NCBI RefSeq assembly: GCF_009800965.1
Contig: NZ_WUAF01000023.1
Coordinates: 1-64,000, forward strand
DNA from: Cognatazoarcus halotolerans
Lineage (GTDB): Bacteria; Pseudomonadota; Gammaproteobacteria; Burkholderiales; Rhodocyclaceae
Length of the DNA stretch: 64,000 nt
Direction: 5' to 3'
A program made the position numbers and the translations under genes. Below are positions 28,342 through 42,006 of the stretch, piece by piece (the first letter of the stretch is position 1; every line of letters starts with the position of its first letter). The notes below the pieces were generated by a model. The model was not told the DNA's origin. It was given only the letters and a program-made list of their open reading frames with translations, and did no database searches.

Positions 28342-29361
28342 TCAGCCTCGGGCGTGGACGCGTAGTTTGAGCATGAGCTGCAGGAACTCGTCCCACACTT
28401 CACCGGGGGCGACGCCCTTGATCATGCGGTCGATGCGTGCAGCCTGCATCAGGGCTGCCTTGAGCTGGCCGGCGCGCAGGCGCGTTACGGCGCCCTGCAT
28501 GGCACGCTTGCGCCGTTCGTCGAATATCCGTTCGGCCTTCAGGGCGCCGGCCAGCGGCTGGCCCTGGTCCATTGCTGCGCGCAGGTTGGCGAGCGCACGG
28601 ATCTCGCTCGCCAGGGCCCACAGGATCAGCGGTGGCGCCTCGCCCTCGCCGCGCAGGCCTTCGAGCAGGCGGGCGCAGCGGCCGGCGTCGCCCTCGAGCA
28701 GGGCGTGACGCAGCTTGTCGATGTCGTAGCGGGCGACGTTGAGCACGGCTTCGCGAATCTGTTCGAGGGTCAGGCTACCCTCGGGGTGCAGCAGCCCGAG
28801 CTTGAGGATTTCCTGGTGGGCCGCGAGCAGGTTGCCCTCCACGTGCTCGGCGATGAATTCGAGGGCTTCCGGGGGGGCACTCTGTTTCTGTCGTGCAAGC
28901 CTGCGGGCAATCCAGTCGGGCAGCTGTTCGCGCAGGGGTGCGTTGAGCTCGACTGTCACGCCGAGCCCGGCAAGCTTGGTAAACCACGCAGCCTTGCGGG
29001 CGGCCCAGTCGAGCTCGGGCAGCGTGATCAGGCCGACGGTGCCGTTTCCGGCGCTGGCGGCGAAGCGTTGCAAGGCCTCGCCACCGTCCTTGCCCGGCTT
29101 GCCGCTCGGGATGCGCAGATCAATCAGTTTGCTGCCGCCGAACAGGGACATGTTGCCCGACGCCAGCGCCAGCGATTCCCAGCGAAACCCTTGTCCCGCC
29201 ACCAGCACTTCGCGCTCGTCGATCCCCTGGCGTTTTGCGGCCGCGCGGATCGCGTCGCCGGCCTCCTCGACCAGCAGCGGTTCGTTACCGTGCAGAAGGT
29301 AAAGCGGCGCGAGCGGCTTTTCGAGTTCGGCGGCCAGCTGTTCCGGGCGCAGGTTGGGCAT
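28342..29361 (-). CDS. holA: DNA polymerase III subunit delta
   Basis: A 339-residue clamp-loader subunit that opens the beta clamp. MPNLRPEQLAAELEKPLAPLYLLHGNEPLLVEEA is a typical HolA start, and the domain structure (N-terminal AAA-like region, helical collar) fits the length. It follows lptE by 6 bases, the gene order common in proteobacteria. Confidence 0.94.
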   Translation of the reverse strand: MPNLRPEQLAAELEKPLAPLYLLHGNEPLLVEEAGDAIRAAAKRQGIDEREVLVAGQGFRWESLALASGNMSLFGGSKLIDLRIPSGKPGKDGGEALQRFAASAGNGTVGLITLPELDWAARKAAWFTKLAGLGVTVELNAPLREQLPDWIARRLARQKQSAPPEALEFIAEHVEGNLLAAHQEILKLGLLHPEGSLTLEQIREAVLNVARYDIDKLRHALLEGDAGRCARLLEGLRGEGEAPPLILWALASEIRALANLRAAMDQGQPLAGALKAERIFDERRKRAMQGAVTRLRAGQLKAALMQAARIDRMIKGVAPGEVWDEFLQLMLKLRVHARG

Positions 29362-29367
29362 CGGCGC

Positions 29368-29883
29368 TCAGTCCGCGCGCTTTACCGTTTCCAGGCGGCG
29401 TAGCAACTGGCTGGTGAGGTCGCGTTCGATATCCCGGTAGAGCAGTGCTTCTTCCTGATTCTTGGCAAGAATCAGCCCGTCGTTGTACGTCATCTCCCGC
29501 GATGCACTGAGCTCGGTGGGCGGCGTCAATTCTTCGCCCTTCCGGTCGAGCAGTCGATATCGCAAGGTCTGGGTCAGGCGGTATTCGCGCACCTTGCCGG
29601 CGCTGGTCAGGCTGATGATGCTCTTGTCGCGCCGGCTCGAGAGGATGTCCAGCGTGGCGCTCGCGGTCGTGCGGCTCTCTGCGATCCGGGTCGAACCACC
29701 GGTTTCGATCTGCTGGCGAAGTGTGCGGCCAAGCGAACTGGTGGCGTCGGCGGTGACGAAAAGGCTGTCGAAGGGCAAGGGGTGGTTGCCCCGCAGCGCA
29801 AAGCCACAGCCTGCGATGAGCGTGCTGCCTGCGATGATTGCGAGGGCCAGGTATCGGGCCGGAAAGGTTGAATGCATCGTCAC
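29368..29883 (-). CDS. lptE: LPS-assembly lipoprotein LptE
   Basis: A 171-residue outer-membrane lipoprotein that plugs the LptD barrel and helps deliver LPS to the cell surface. The signal sequence ends in a lipobox, LIAGCGF, with the lipidated Cys. LRGNHPLPFDSLFV and the LRQQIE segment fit the family. The GTG at 29883 is favoured over the ATG two codons later because a GGAG site sits 8 bases before it. It lies between leuS and holA. Confidence 0.92.
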   Translation of the reverse strand: MTMHSTFPARYLALAIIAGSTLIAGCGFALRGNHPLPFDSLFVTADATSSLGRTLRQQIETGGSTRIAESRTTASATLDILSSRRDKSIISLTSAGKVREYRLTQTLRYRLLDRKGEELTPPTELSASREMTYNDGLILAKNQEEALLYRDIERDLTSQLLRRLETVKRAD

Positions 29884-29990
29884 AACTGTGTCTCCGAGCC
29901 ATCAACCGGGCCGCGCTAGCCGGCCCGGTGCATGCAAGAAATGCGCGTCGCAGGCCCTGACTGGCGGGCGACGCGATGTGTTTCCGTGGG

Positions 29991-34769
<4,779 letters not shown>

Positions 34770-34773
<4 letters not shown>

Positions 34774-35684
34774 CGACGGGCCTCCTCGGCTCGAAGTGCC
34801 TGGGCCAGCATCTCGGGGTCCTGCTGGTCGAGACCCAGCGCCTCCGCAACACGTCCATTGACCGTGATCCGGAAGTGACGAGGCGCGCGAATCTGTCCGG
34901 CCAGTTGAGTGTAATCGGTCAGCTCGTTCAGCCATTCTGCGGCCTGGTGCGCGATATCGGCGGGGGTGCTGAAGACCGCGGCGATTGCGCCGGCACGCAC
35001 ATACGCTTCCGAGAAGCCGATGACCGGCCTGCGGTAGCGGTAGCTGGTCAGCAGGATGCTCATCGCGGTATCGCGATTGAATACCTGTCCGTCAGGCAAG
35101 GCAACAAGTACGTCGCTGGTTTCGAGCAGCCGGTCCAGGCTGGGGCCGATCTGGCTTTCGTCGCTGATGCGCGCCGTCGCCGTTGCAAGGCCGATCTGCG
35201 TCGCTATCTTCTGGAATGCGGACTCTTCGGGTCCGGTGGCCGCGCCGAAAAGTGCGCTGACGCGGGTTGCTTTCGGTGCAATCAGGCGGGTCAATCTTAG
35301 CGTGCGGCGCAACGGTTGATCGAGCACGATGAAACCGATCTGTCTGTTCCCCGTCCGTTCCTTCAGATCCGAGGCTTCCTGGCGCGAGATCAGCGCCGCG
35401 AGTACCGGGGTGCCGGCGTTCTTCGCGGCAAGCCGGCATGCCGCGGCGCCGACGGCTACGACGACATCGGCCCCTGCCGGCGGCACACCGGCCTGCGGCA
35501 GATCCGTGAGCGACTGGATGTGGAAACGATGTTTGCCGTCCGCCTGCAGTTGCCCAGCAAGGGTCTCGACGAACGCATCCTGCACCTCTCCCGCGCGCGA
35601 CTGCAGAATTAGGATTTCCGCGGCTGCACACGCGCCCACATGTCCGCATACCAGAGCCATGCAGAGATACAGCATCCGGCGCAT
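34770..35684 (-). CDS. Periplasmic ABC-type substrate-binding protein (PF04392-like)
   Basis: A 304-residue protein with a signal peptide (MRRMLYLCMALVCGHVGACAAA region) and the two-lobed fold of the ABC_sub_bind family: EILILQSRAGEVQDAFVETL, VVVAVGAAACRLAAKN, SALFGAATGPEESAFQ, LVALPDGQVFN and RRPVIGFSEAYVRAGAIAAVFS. No permease or ATPase gene is near. It sits between a TonB-dependent receptor and a GGDEF protein, so it more likely hands a ligand to the sensor than to an importer. A TTG at 35759 is an alternative start, but the ATG at 35684 gives a cleaner signal peptide. The ligand is unknown. Confidence 0.8.
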
Positions 35685-35768
35685 GCCCGGCACCCCGCAC
35701 GCCAGGCGTCGCCGCGGGGCGTTCGAGGGATCGGGTGCGGGGCGGGCGGTGGCGTTCAAGCTGTTCGT

Positions 35769-37775
35769 TTACCAGGAAAGCTTGAGACTTGCCAGCATGC
35801 CGGATTCATGCAGGTAGTTCCCCTCGTGAAAGTCCGAATAGTCGCCTTCGAGACTCTGGAAGGTAAGTGCGAATTCGTTCTCGTGTCCGGCCTTTCCGAA
35901 TCGTCTGGAAAGCTTCAGATCGGTGCGCCCATGGCTCGGAATCACGTCGCCGTCGTTGAGCCATTTCATGCGGGTTGCGTGATAGAAGCCGATGCTGGCA
36001 CGCCAGCCGGCGGGGAGTTCGGCGGCGATCAGCAGGCTGGTCATGCTATCGGGGGCGCTTGATTCGAGGTCGATGTCCTGGCCGGGCAGGCCGGTGTTCT
36101 CGATGTTGACAAAGGCCTGGCTCAGGACCACCCGGCCCCAGCCGGGCCTGCGCCAGTCCGCTCTTAGTTCGAAACCGGTGGTGGTGACTGCCCCGTTGTT
36201 TCCGAAATAGAACACGGAGGTATTGTTCAGCGTGCCGAGATACCCGGGAGGCGGGGCGAACCTGCAGGTTCCACGGGAAAAGCGGCAGGCCTGGTCGTCG
36301 ATGTAATTGTCGTAGGCTTCGCGGAAAAACCTCGCATCGAGCTCGAGGGAAAGCGGTGCCACGCGGCCGGCGAAACCCAGTTCGATGAATCGGACTCTTT
36401 CCGGTTCGAGCGGCAACGCCGCCCAGTAACCGATCGCGAGCACCTGGCCGTTCAGGCTGACGGTTTCGAAGCTGCGACTTTCCCAGGCTTGCGGCGCGCG
36501 GTAGGAGATGCCGGTGCTGGCGCGCAGGCTCGCGTGATTGTCGAGCGCGTAATTGACGGCGATCCGTGGCGAGAACAGGTCCCCGCTGAAATAGTGGTGC
36601 TCGAGATTACCGCCCAGATTCACCGCCCAGCGCTCCGATGGTTTCCAGGTCAGGCTGCTGAACACCTGCCACTGGGTGCCGCCGTACGTCTTGCCCGTAC
36701 TGAAATAGCGCATCGACGTCGTACTGTCGTGGCGCACCCCCGCGCCGGCCAGGATATGCCATGCGGGCGAGAGGCGATGGCTGAACTGCAATTCGATATC
36801 GTCGCGGCGACTCTCCAGGTCCTGATCGGTATGCACATCGACGCCGCCGTAGGGGATGATCCAGGACTTGCGGTTGCCGTGATCCTGGTGATGGTATTCC
36901 AGCGAGAGTTCCGATTCCGGCGCGAGGGTGCGGGTCCAGCCCAGTTGCAGATAGTTGCTTCTGATCTGCGTCTTCCCGAACGGGTTGCTCAGGTCTCCCA
37001 CGGCACCGCTCAGATTGAAGCCGGTGGTGGCGCCGGCCTGCAGACGCAATTCGTCCCGCACGGTCGGTTGGTAGACCACCTGCAGATTGGCAACGCTGCG
37101 TTCGATCTTTTCTCCGGGTTCCCCATCGAAAGGCAGGAAGTTGTCCGCGGTGCGTCGTGACGCGGTGACTCGCCAGGCCAGCGCGTCCGTCCGCTGGCCG
37201 CTGATCCTGGCGGCGAGCTCGTGAGCTTCCCGATGGCCGCCCCGCAGCGTGATCGTCGAACCCGATTCGGTGCGCGGCGAACGGGTGATGATGTTGATCA
37301 CTCCCTGAAAGGCGTTTGCCCCGTAGGCTGCACCGTTGGGGCCGCGGACGACCTCGATGCGTTCCACATCATCGACTCTTATAGGGAGGTCCTGCCAATC
37401 GACGTTGCCCCAGAACGGGTCGTTTACGGTACGGCCATCGATCAGGACCTTCAGGCGTCTGCCGTATGCGTCCCCGAGGCCGTGGTTGGCCACCGTCGGT
37501 GATCCCGTCGCCCAGTCGGCCACAAGGAATCCCGGTACGAGCCTGAGCAGGTCATGCAGTTCGGTGAAACCCGAGTCATCTATCAGCTGACGGTCGATTA
37601 CCGTGATCGGGGCAGGGGCATCGCTGCTTGCCTGCGAAAGCCGGGAGGCCGTAAGAACCAGAGGAATCTCGCCGAAGAACACACTGTCGTCGGCCGCCCC
37701 GGCGCTCGGCGAGGTGCACAGCGCGGCAAGGCAGGCCGCAACGGCGGCAGCGCTCGGCGCTCGGCAAGGCTGCAT
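35769..37775 (-). CDS. TonB-dependent outer-membrane receptor
   Basis: A 668-residue receptor with a signal peptide (ends SAGAAD), a plug domain (PAPITVIDRQLIDDSGFTEL, DVERIEVVRGPNGAAYGANAF, GVINIITRSPR) and a beta-barrel ending in the aromatic SLKLSW. The plug resembles those of vitamin B12/siderophore-type receptors. A loop near residues 510-530 contains two Cys (QACRFSRGTC) that could form a disulfide. It is the first gene of a three-gene run with a binding protein and a GGDEF/EAL protein. The ligand cannot be told from sequence. Confidence 0.9.
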   Translation of the reverse strand: MQPCRAPSAAAVAACLAALCTSPSAGAADDSVFFGEIPLVLTASRLSQASSDAPAPITVIDRQLIDDSGFTELHDLLRLVPGFLVADWATGSPTVANHGLGDAYGRRLKVLIDGRTVNDPFWGNVDWQDLPIRVDDVERIEVVRGPNGAAYGANAFQGVINIITRSPRTESGSTITLRGGHREAHELAARISGQRTDALAWRVTASRRTADNFLPFDGEPGEKIERSVANLQVVYQPTVRDELRLQAGATTGFNLSGAVGDLSNPFGKTQIRSNYLQLGWTRTLAPESELSLEYHHQDHGNRKSWIIPYGGVDVHTDQDLESRRDDIELQFSHRLSPAWHILAGAGVRHDSTTSMRYFSTGKTYGGTQWQVFSSLTWKPSERWAVNLGGNLEHHYFSGDLFSPRIAVNYALDNHASLRASTGISYRAPQAWESRSFETVSLNGQVLAIGYWAALPLEPERVRFIELGFAGRVAPLSLELDARFFREAYDNYIDDQACRFSRGTCRFAPPPGYLGTLNNTSVFYFGNNGAVTTTGFELRADWRRPGWGRVVLSQAFVNIENTGLPGQDIDLESSAPDSMTSLLIAAELPAGWRASIGFYHATRMKWLNDGDVIPSHGRTDLKLSRRFGKAGHENEFALTFQSLEGDYSDFHEGNYLHESGMLASLKLSW

Positions 37776-37903
37776 GGTCCCGCTCTCCAGATCAGGATAT
37801 GTTGAACAGATAGTTGCATTGTCTGATTGTCAGCCTATAGCGGCACATCGACTGGAAACTGGAGTGCATTCGGACCGCGACCAATCTATCGGAACGGTCG
37901 CGG

Positions 37904-37932
37904 ACAAAAAAAGGCGCCCGAGTGGGCGCCGA
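37904..37932 (-). terminator. Terminator after the 108-residue hypothetical gene
   Basis: A GGCGCCC/GGGCGCC stem (37913-37919 with 37924-37930) with a 4-base loop, followed on the minus strand by seven T residues (37906-37912). It lies 74 bases after the stop of the small gene upstream of the TonB receptor. Confidence 0.85.
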
Positions 37933-38003
37933 ATTCTCCAATGAAGGAGAGGGAGGGAGACAAAGCGGCGGGACTGCCCGGAGATCCGTCGGGCAGTCGC
38001 CGA

Positions 38004-38330
38004 TCAGGCGGCCCTGCGACCGTTCTGCAGGAAGTGTTGCCAGTTGCGGGCGGTGGCAAGCGCCACGTTTTCCATTGCATGGAAGGGCATCGACCAGAGG
38101 CGGTTCTGCTTGCGAAGAAACGGTGTCACGCGCGGGGCGCACAGTGATGCGCTTTCCCGTTCGAGCAGGCAGCGGAAACGTGCTTCGGCCGCGCCCCAGT
38201 ATTCGGGCGTGCCAACCCAGCCGGTCTCGGCCGTTGCTTCGCGCACGGCCCTGCGCCACAGGGCTTCGGCGCGTTCAAGGGAGACGCCCGCCTTGCGGGC
38301 ATACCACGGCAGTAGTTTCGGGCTATTCAT
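38004..38330 (-). CDS. Conserved-looking 108-residue protein of unknown function
   Basis: A 108-residue soluble protein I cannot assign. It reads as genuine protein: LLPWYARKAGVSLERAEALW, a W-G-T-P-E-Y-W motif, and a C-terminal helix NVALATARNWQHFLQ. An AGGA-type ribosome binding site precedes the ATG. It has its own terminator downstream and an AT-rich upstream region. It may be regulatory or DNA-associated, but nothing proves this. Confidence 0.65.
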   Translation of the reverse strand: MNSPKLLPWYARKAGVSLERAEALWRRAVREATAETGWVGTPEYWGAAEARFRCLLERESASLCAPRVTPFLRKQNRLWSMPFHAMENVALATARNWQHFLQNGRRAA

Positions 38331-38629
38331 AATGTCCTCCTGGGGGCGGTTGTATGCTCCCGTTGGGGCCGGAAATCCGAGATGGACATTTCCAGCGTTG
38401 GTTTACTGCATTGCAGCAAGACTACGATTCGCATACTACATGCCTTGGTGGGGCATGAATGTTAAAAAAGTCAACAAAATGTTGCGATGCACAAATAATA
38501 ACATAGTGCCTTGCTCGGGTAATTTCAAGCGTCGTTCTCGTGCCTGGCATGGCGCGCCGACGAGCGGTGTCGTGCCGTGAATGATCGCTGTACGCTTTAG
38601 AATGGGTAGCCCCATGCTCAAGGCCATCC
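38331..38629. other. AT-rich intergenic region before uvrD
   Basis: About 300 bases between two divergent genes. The part around 38455-38515 is markedly AT-rich against its surroundings. A TAGAAT -10-like hexamer at 38598-38603 lies 27 bases before the uvrD ATG. No gene is supported here. Confidence 0.5.
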
Positions 38630-40867
38630 ATGTCCAGCTTGCTTGCCAACCTCAACGAGGAACAACTCCAGGCGGTTTCGTTGCCGTCGCGTCACGCGCT
38701 CATCCTGGCGGGTGCCGGCTCGGGAAAGACCCGGGTATTGACCACTCGCATCGCCTGGCTGCTGCAGACTGGGCAGGCGGTCCCGCAGAGCATCCTTGCG
38801 GTGACGTTTACCAACAAGGCTTCCAGGGAAATGCTTGCCCGCCTGTCTGCGATGCTGCCGATCAATACCCGTGGAATGTGGATCGGCACCTTTCACGGAC
38901 TGTGCAACCGGCTCCTGCGTGCGCATTACCGTGAAGCCGGACTGCCGCAACTGTTCCAGATCCTCGATGGCGCGGATCAGCTCGCGGCGATAAAGCGTCT
39001 CCTGAAAACGCTCAACGTCGATGACGAGAAGTTCCCGCCTCGTGATCTCCAGCATTTCATCAACGGCCAGAAGGAGGCCGGCTGCCGGCCGCATGCGGTC
39101 CCTGCGTGGGACGATTTCGCAAAGCGCCGGCTGGAGCTGTACATCGAGTACGAGGCCCAGTGCCAGCGCGAGGGGGTTGTCGACTTCGCAGAACTGCTGC
39201 TGCGTACCTATGAGCTGCTGGAGCGTAACGAACCGATACGACGTCACTATCAGAATCGCTTCCGTCATATCCTGGTCGATGAGTTTCAGGATACCAACCG
39301 CCTCCAGTACCAGTGGTTGAAGTTGCTGGCGGCGAATGGCGAGGCGGAGGGGGCAAGCTTGTTTTGTGTCGGCGACGACGATCAGTCCATCTACCGCTTT
39401 CGGGGTGCGGAAATCGGCAACATGCGCGATTTCGAGCGGGAGTTCCGGGTCGAGAACATCATCCGGCTGGAGCAGAATTATCGTTCGCACGGCAACATCC
39501 TCGCCGCCGCGAACGCCATCATTACGCACAACAGCAATCGCCTCGGCAAGAATCTATGGACCGATCAGGGAGAGGGCGAGCCGATCCGGATATTCGAGGC
39601 CTTTGCCGATCTCGACGAGGCCCGCTGGGTGGTCGAAGAGATCCAGGCGCTGATCCGAGATGGCCATTCGCGCAGTGATGTTGCGCTGCTGTACCGTTCG
39701 AACGCGCAGTCGCGGGTTCTCGAACATCAGCTGTTTTCTGCGGGAATCGCCTATCGCGTATATGGTGGCCTGCGTTTCTTTGAACGCCAGGAGATCAAGC
39801 ACGCGCTGGCCTACCTGCGATTGATCGCCAATCCTGACGACGATACCGCGTTCATGAGGGTGGTCAATTTCCCCACACGGGGAATCGGGGCTCGCTCACT
39901 GGAGCAACTGCAGGATGCTGCCCGCACCTGGAATACAAGTCTCTATGCCACGGTGCCCCATTTGTCGGGCAAGGCCGGTACGGTCCTTGCACAATTCGTC
40001 GCCCTCGTCGAGCGGATGCGCCGGGACACGACCGGTCTTCCCCTGCCCGAACTCTTTGATCACGTCCTCGAGATGTCGTCCTTGCGAGCACATTACGCCT
40101 CCGAACGGGAGGGGCAGGACCGCCTCGAGAACCTGGACGAACTGATCAACGCCGGGGCCAACTTCGTCGCCGAAGAAGCGACTCATGGGGCGCCGTCGGA
40201 CGAGATTCCGGTCGACCGGCGCGACACATCCCATCCATTGCTGGTCGATTTCCTCGCTCATGCCTCCCTCGAAGCAGGTGACCACCAGGCGGAGGCCGGT
40301 TCCGATGCGGTGCAACTCATGACGGTGCATGCGGCAAAGGGGCTGGAATTCGACGTGGTGTTCCTGTCCGGTCTGGAGGAGGGTTTGTTTCCGCACGAGA
40401 ACAGCATTCAGGAAACCGAGGGGCTCGAGGAGGAGCGGCGGCTCATGTATGTAGCGGTGACCCGTGCGCGCCAGCGTCTTTACCTGTCGTTTGCGCAGAG
40501 CCGGATGTTGCATGGACAGACTCGCTACAACCTGCGTTCCCGTTTTCTCGAAGAGATCCCCGAAGCGTTGACGAAGTGGCTGACCCCGCCGCGCATGCGC
40601 GGACAGACGGCCGATGCGGGTTTCAGGCGTCATTACGATTCGGGGCTGTCGCCGCGGACGGTGCCCCCTTCGGCTCCGGTACCGCCGGCGCCAAGTCGCG
40701 ATCTCGGCGGCCTGCGGGTCGGGCAGAACGTGTCTCACGCCAAGTTCGGCGTGGGCGTCATCATCGCGGCCGAGGGGAGCGGCGCCGAGGCGCGCGTGCA
40801 GGTCAATTTTGGCAAGCCAGGCATCAAGTGGCTGTTGCTGAGGGTCGCCAAGCTCAGTCCCGTGTGA
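38630..40867 (+). CDS. uvrD: UvrD/PcrA-type DNA helicase II
   Basis: A 745-residue superfamily 1 helicase for excision and mismatch repair. The Q-motif (NLNEEQLQAV), Walker A AGAGSGKTRV, Walker B LVDEFQDTN, motif III DDQSIYRFRGAE, motif IV QNYRS and motif V/VI (TVHAAKGLEFDVVFLSGLEEG, YVAVTRARQRLYL) are complete. The C-terminus has a KFGVGVI-type Tudor-like tail seen in UvrD/PcrA and absent from Rep. It is a stand-alone gene facing parA. Confidence 0.93.
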   Translation: MSSLLANLNEEQLQAVSLPSRHALILAGAGSGKTRVLTTRIAWLLQTGQAVPQSILAVTFTNKASREMLARLSAMLPINTRGMWIGTFHGLCNRLLRAHYREAGLPQLFQILDGADQLAAIKRLLKTLNVDDEKFPPRDLQHFINGQKEAGCRPHAVPAWDDFAKRRLELYIEYEAQCQREGVVDFAELLLRTYELLERNEPIRRHYQNRFRHILVDEFQDTNRLQYQWLKLLAANGEAEGASLFCVGDDDQSIYRFRGAEIGNMRDFEREFRVENIIRLEQNYRSHGNILAAANAIITHNSNRLGKNLWTDQGEGEPIRIFEAFADLDEARWVVEEIQALIRDGHSRSDVALLYRSNAQSRVLEHQLFSAGIAYRVYGGLRFFERQEIKHALAYLRLIANPDDDTAFMRVVNFPTRGIGARSLEQLQDAARTWNTSLYATVPHLSGKAGTVLAQFVALVERMRRDTTGLPLPELFDHVLEMSSLRAHYASEREGQDRLENLDELINAGANFVAEEATHGAPSDEIPVDRRDTSHPLLVDFLAHASLEAGDHQAEAGSDAVQLMTVHAAKGLEFDVVFLSGLEEGLFPHENSIQETEGLEEERRLMYVAVTRARQRLYLSFAQSRMLHGQTRYNLRSRFLEEIPEALTKWLTPPRMRGQTADAGFRRHYDSGLSPRTVPPSAPVPPAPSRDLGGLRVGQNVSHAKFGVGVIIAAEGSGAEARVQVNFGKPGIKWLLLRVAKLSPV

Positions 40868-40919
40868 GCGCGTTTACGCGGCCGGTGCGAGGCGTTGCAC
40901 CTGCCGGCCACAGCCTGCC

Positions 40920-41699
40920 TCAGGTCCCGTATTTTCGGGCCAGACTGTCATGCAGCGCGATGAACTCCTGTGACAGCTTGTGCCTGGGGTCGAGATGGAT
41001 CATCGGTTTTGCGTGCTCGTGGGATTCCTTGATCTTGACCGAGGCGGAGAGATAGGGCTCGATGATCGGCAGGCCTTCGTCGATGAGTTCCTGGACCACC
41101 TTGCGAGGCAGGCTGGCGCGTGGCTGGAACTGATTGACCACGATGCCCTCGACCTCCAGGTCGCGGTTGTGGTCGGAGCGGATCTCTTCGACGTTTTCAA
41201 GCAGCGAGTAGAGCGCCCGGCGGGAAAAGTCGTCGCAATCGAACGGGATCAGGCAGCGCTGGGCCGCGATGAGCGCCGATCGGGTATAGAAATTGAGCGC
41301 CGGGGGGGTGTCGATCCAGACCACGTCGTAATCGTCGCCGAGTTCGTCGAGGGCGTCGCGCAACTTGTAGATCTTGTAGCGTGATTCGAGCTTGCTGGCG
41401 AGCTCCTCGAGGGCAGGAGAGGAGGCCAGCAGGTGGAGGCGTTCGAACGGCGTCTGGTGCACGAATTCGCCAGTGGAGCGTGGGTTGAGCTTGAAGTTGA
41501 GGGTCTGATCGAAGAAGTCGGCGAGCGTGCCGTCAATTTCGTCTGCACCCCGACCCAGAAGATACTGGCTAGAATTTCCCTGTGGATCGAGATCGACCAC
41601 CAGAGTGCGAAGGCCATTGCTCGCGCTGATTGCCGCCATGTTGCAGGTTATGGTCGATTTGCCGACCCCGCCTTTCTGGTTGAACACCACCCGTCTCAT
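40920..41699 (-). CDS. ParA/MinD-type ATPase without a ParB partner
   Basis: A 259-residue deviant-Walker ATPase. The motif KGGVGKST in FNQKGGVGKSTITCN with the first Lys, VDLDPQGNSS and DVVWIDTPPALNFYT are diagnostic. It is related to chromosomal/plasmid partition ATPases, but no parB or centromere-like repeat is visible beside it, so an orphan role (positioning of a protein complex) is possible. It is divergent from maeB, about 300 bases away. Confidence 0.85.
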   Translation of the reverse strand: MRRVVFNQKGGVGKSTITCNMAAISASNGLRTLVVDLDPQGNSSQYLLGRGADEIDGTLADFFDQTLNFKLNPRSTGEFVHQTPFERLHLLASSPALEELASKLESRYKIYKLRDALDELGDDYDVVWIDTPPALNFYTRSALIAAQRCLIPFDCDDFSRRALYSLLENVEEIRSDHNRDLEVEGIVVNQFQPRASLPRKVVQELIDEGLPIIEPYLSASVKIKESHEHAKPMIHLDPRHKLSQEFIALHDSLARKYGT

Positions 41700-42006
41700 C
41701 GAAATTCTCCCTCTAATGGCGCCATTCTGCCAAAAAGGCTCCGGCCGCGGTGGTGCTATGCCAAATTCCCGGCCACTGGGCTAAACTGCCTGCCTCGTTT
41801 CCATGCCGGATCTCGCTCCTCCCGAAGGGCCCGGTATGCGGGGTCGGTGCCGCTGATCCCGATTCATGGCATCCCGCCAGCGCCAGCGGCCGGGGAACAA
41901 TAATGCAGAGCACAGCTGTGGATGACCACGATGGCGAAGTTGCAGGTCTTGCTGCAAGCTTGCGCGGCGGCGTTCAAAGACCGTATGGAGAGAGGGAGAA
42001 CAGTAA
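41700..42006. other. Intergenic region between parA and maeB
   Basis: About 300 bases between divergent genes. A GAGAGAGGGAG purine-rich tract just before 42007 is the maeB ribosome binding site. Short frames inside it have no domain support. No clear operator was found. Confidence 0.45.

Noticed and set aside
27078-28370. 430-residue plus-strand frame opposite proA
   Set aside because: Antisense to a full-length proA with complete motifs; no domain of its own.
40878-40912. GGCCGG...CCGGCC hairpin between uvrD and parA
   Set aside because: Bulged stem without a T tract; could help terminate the convergent genes but is not clear enough to list.
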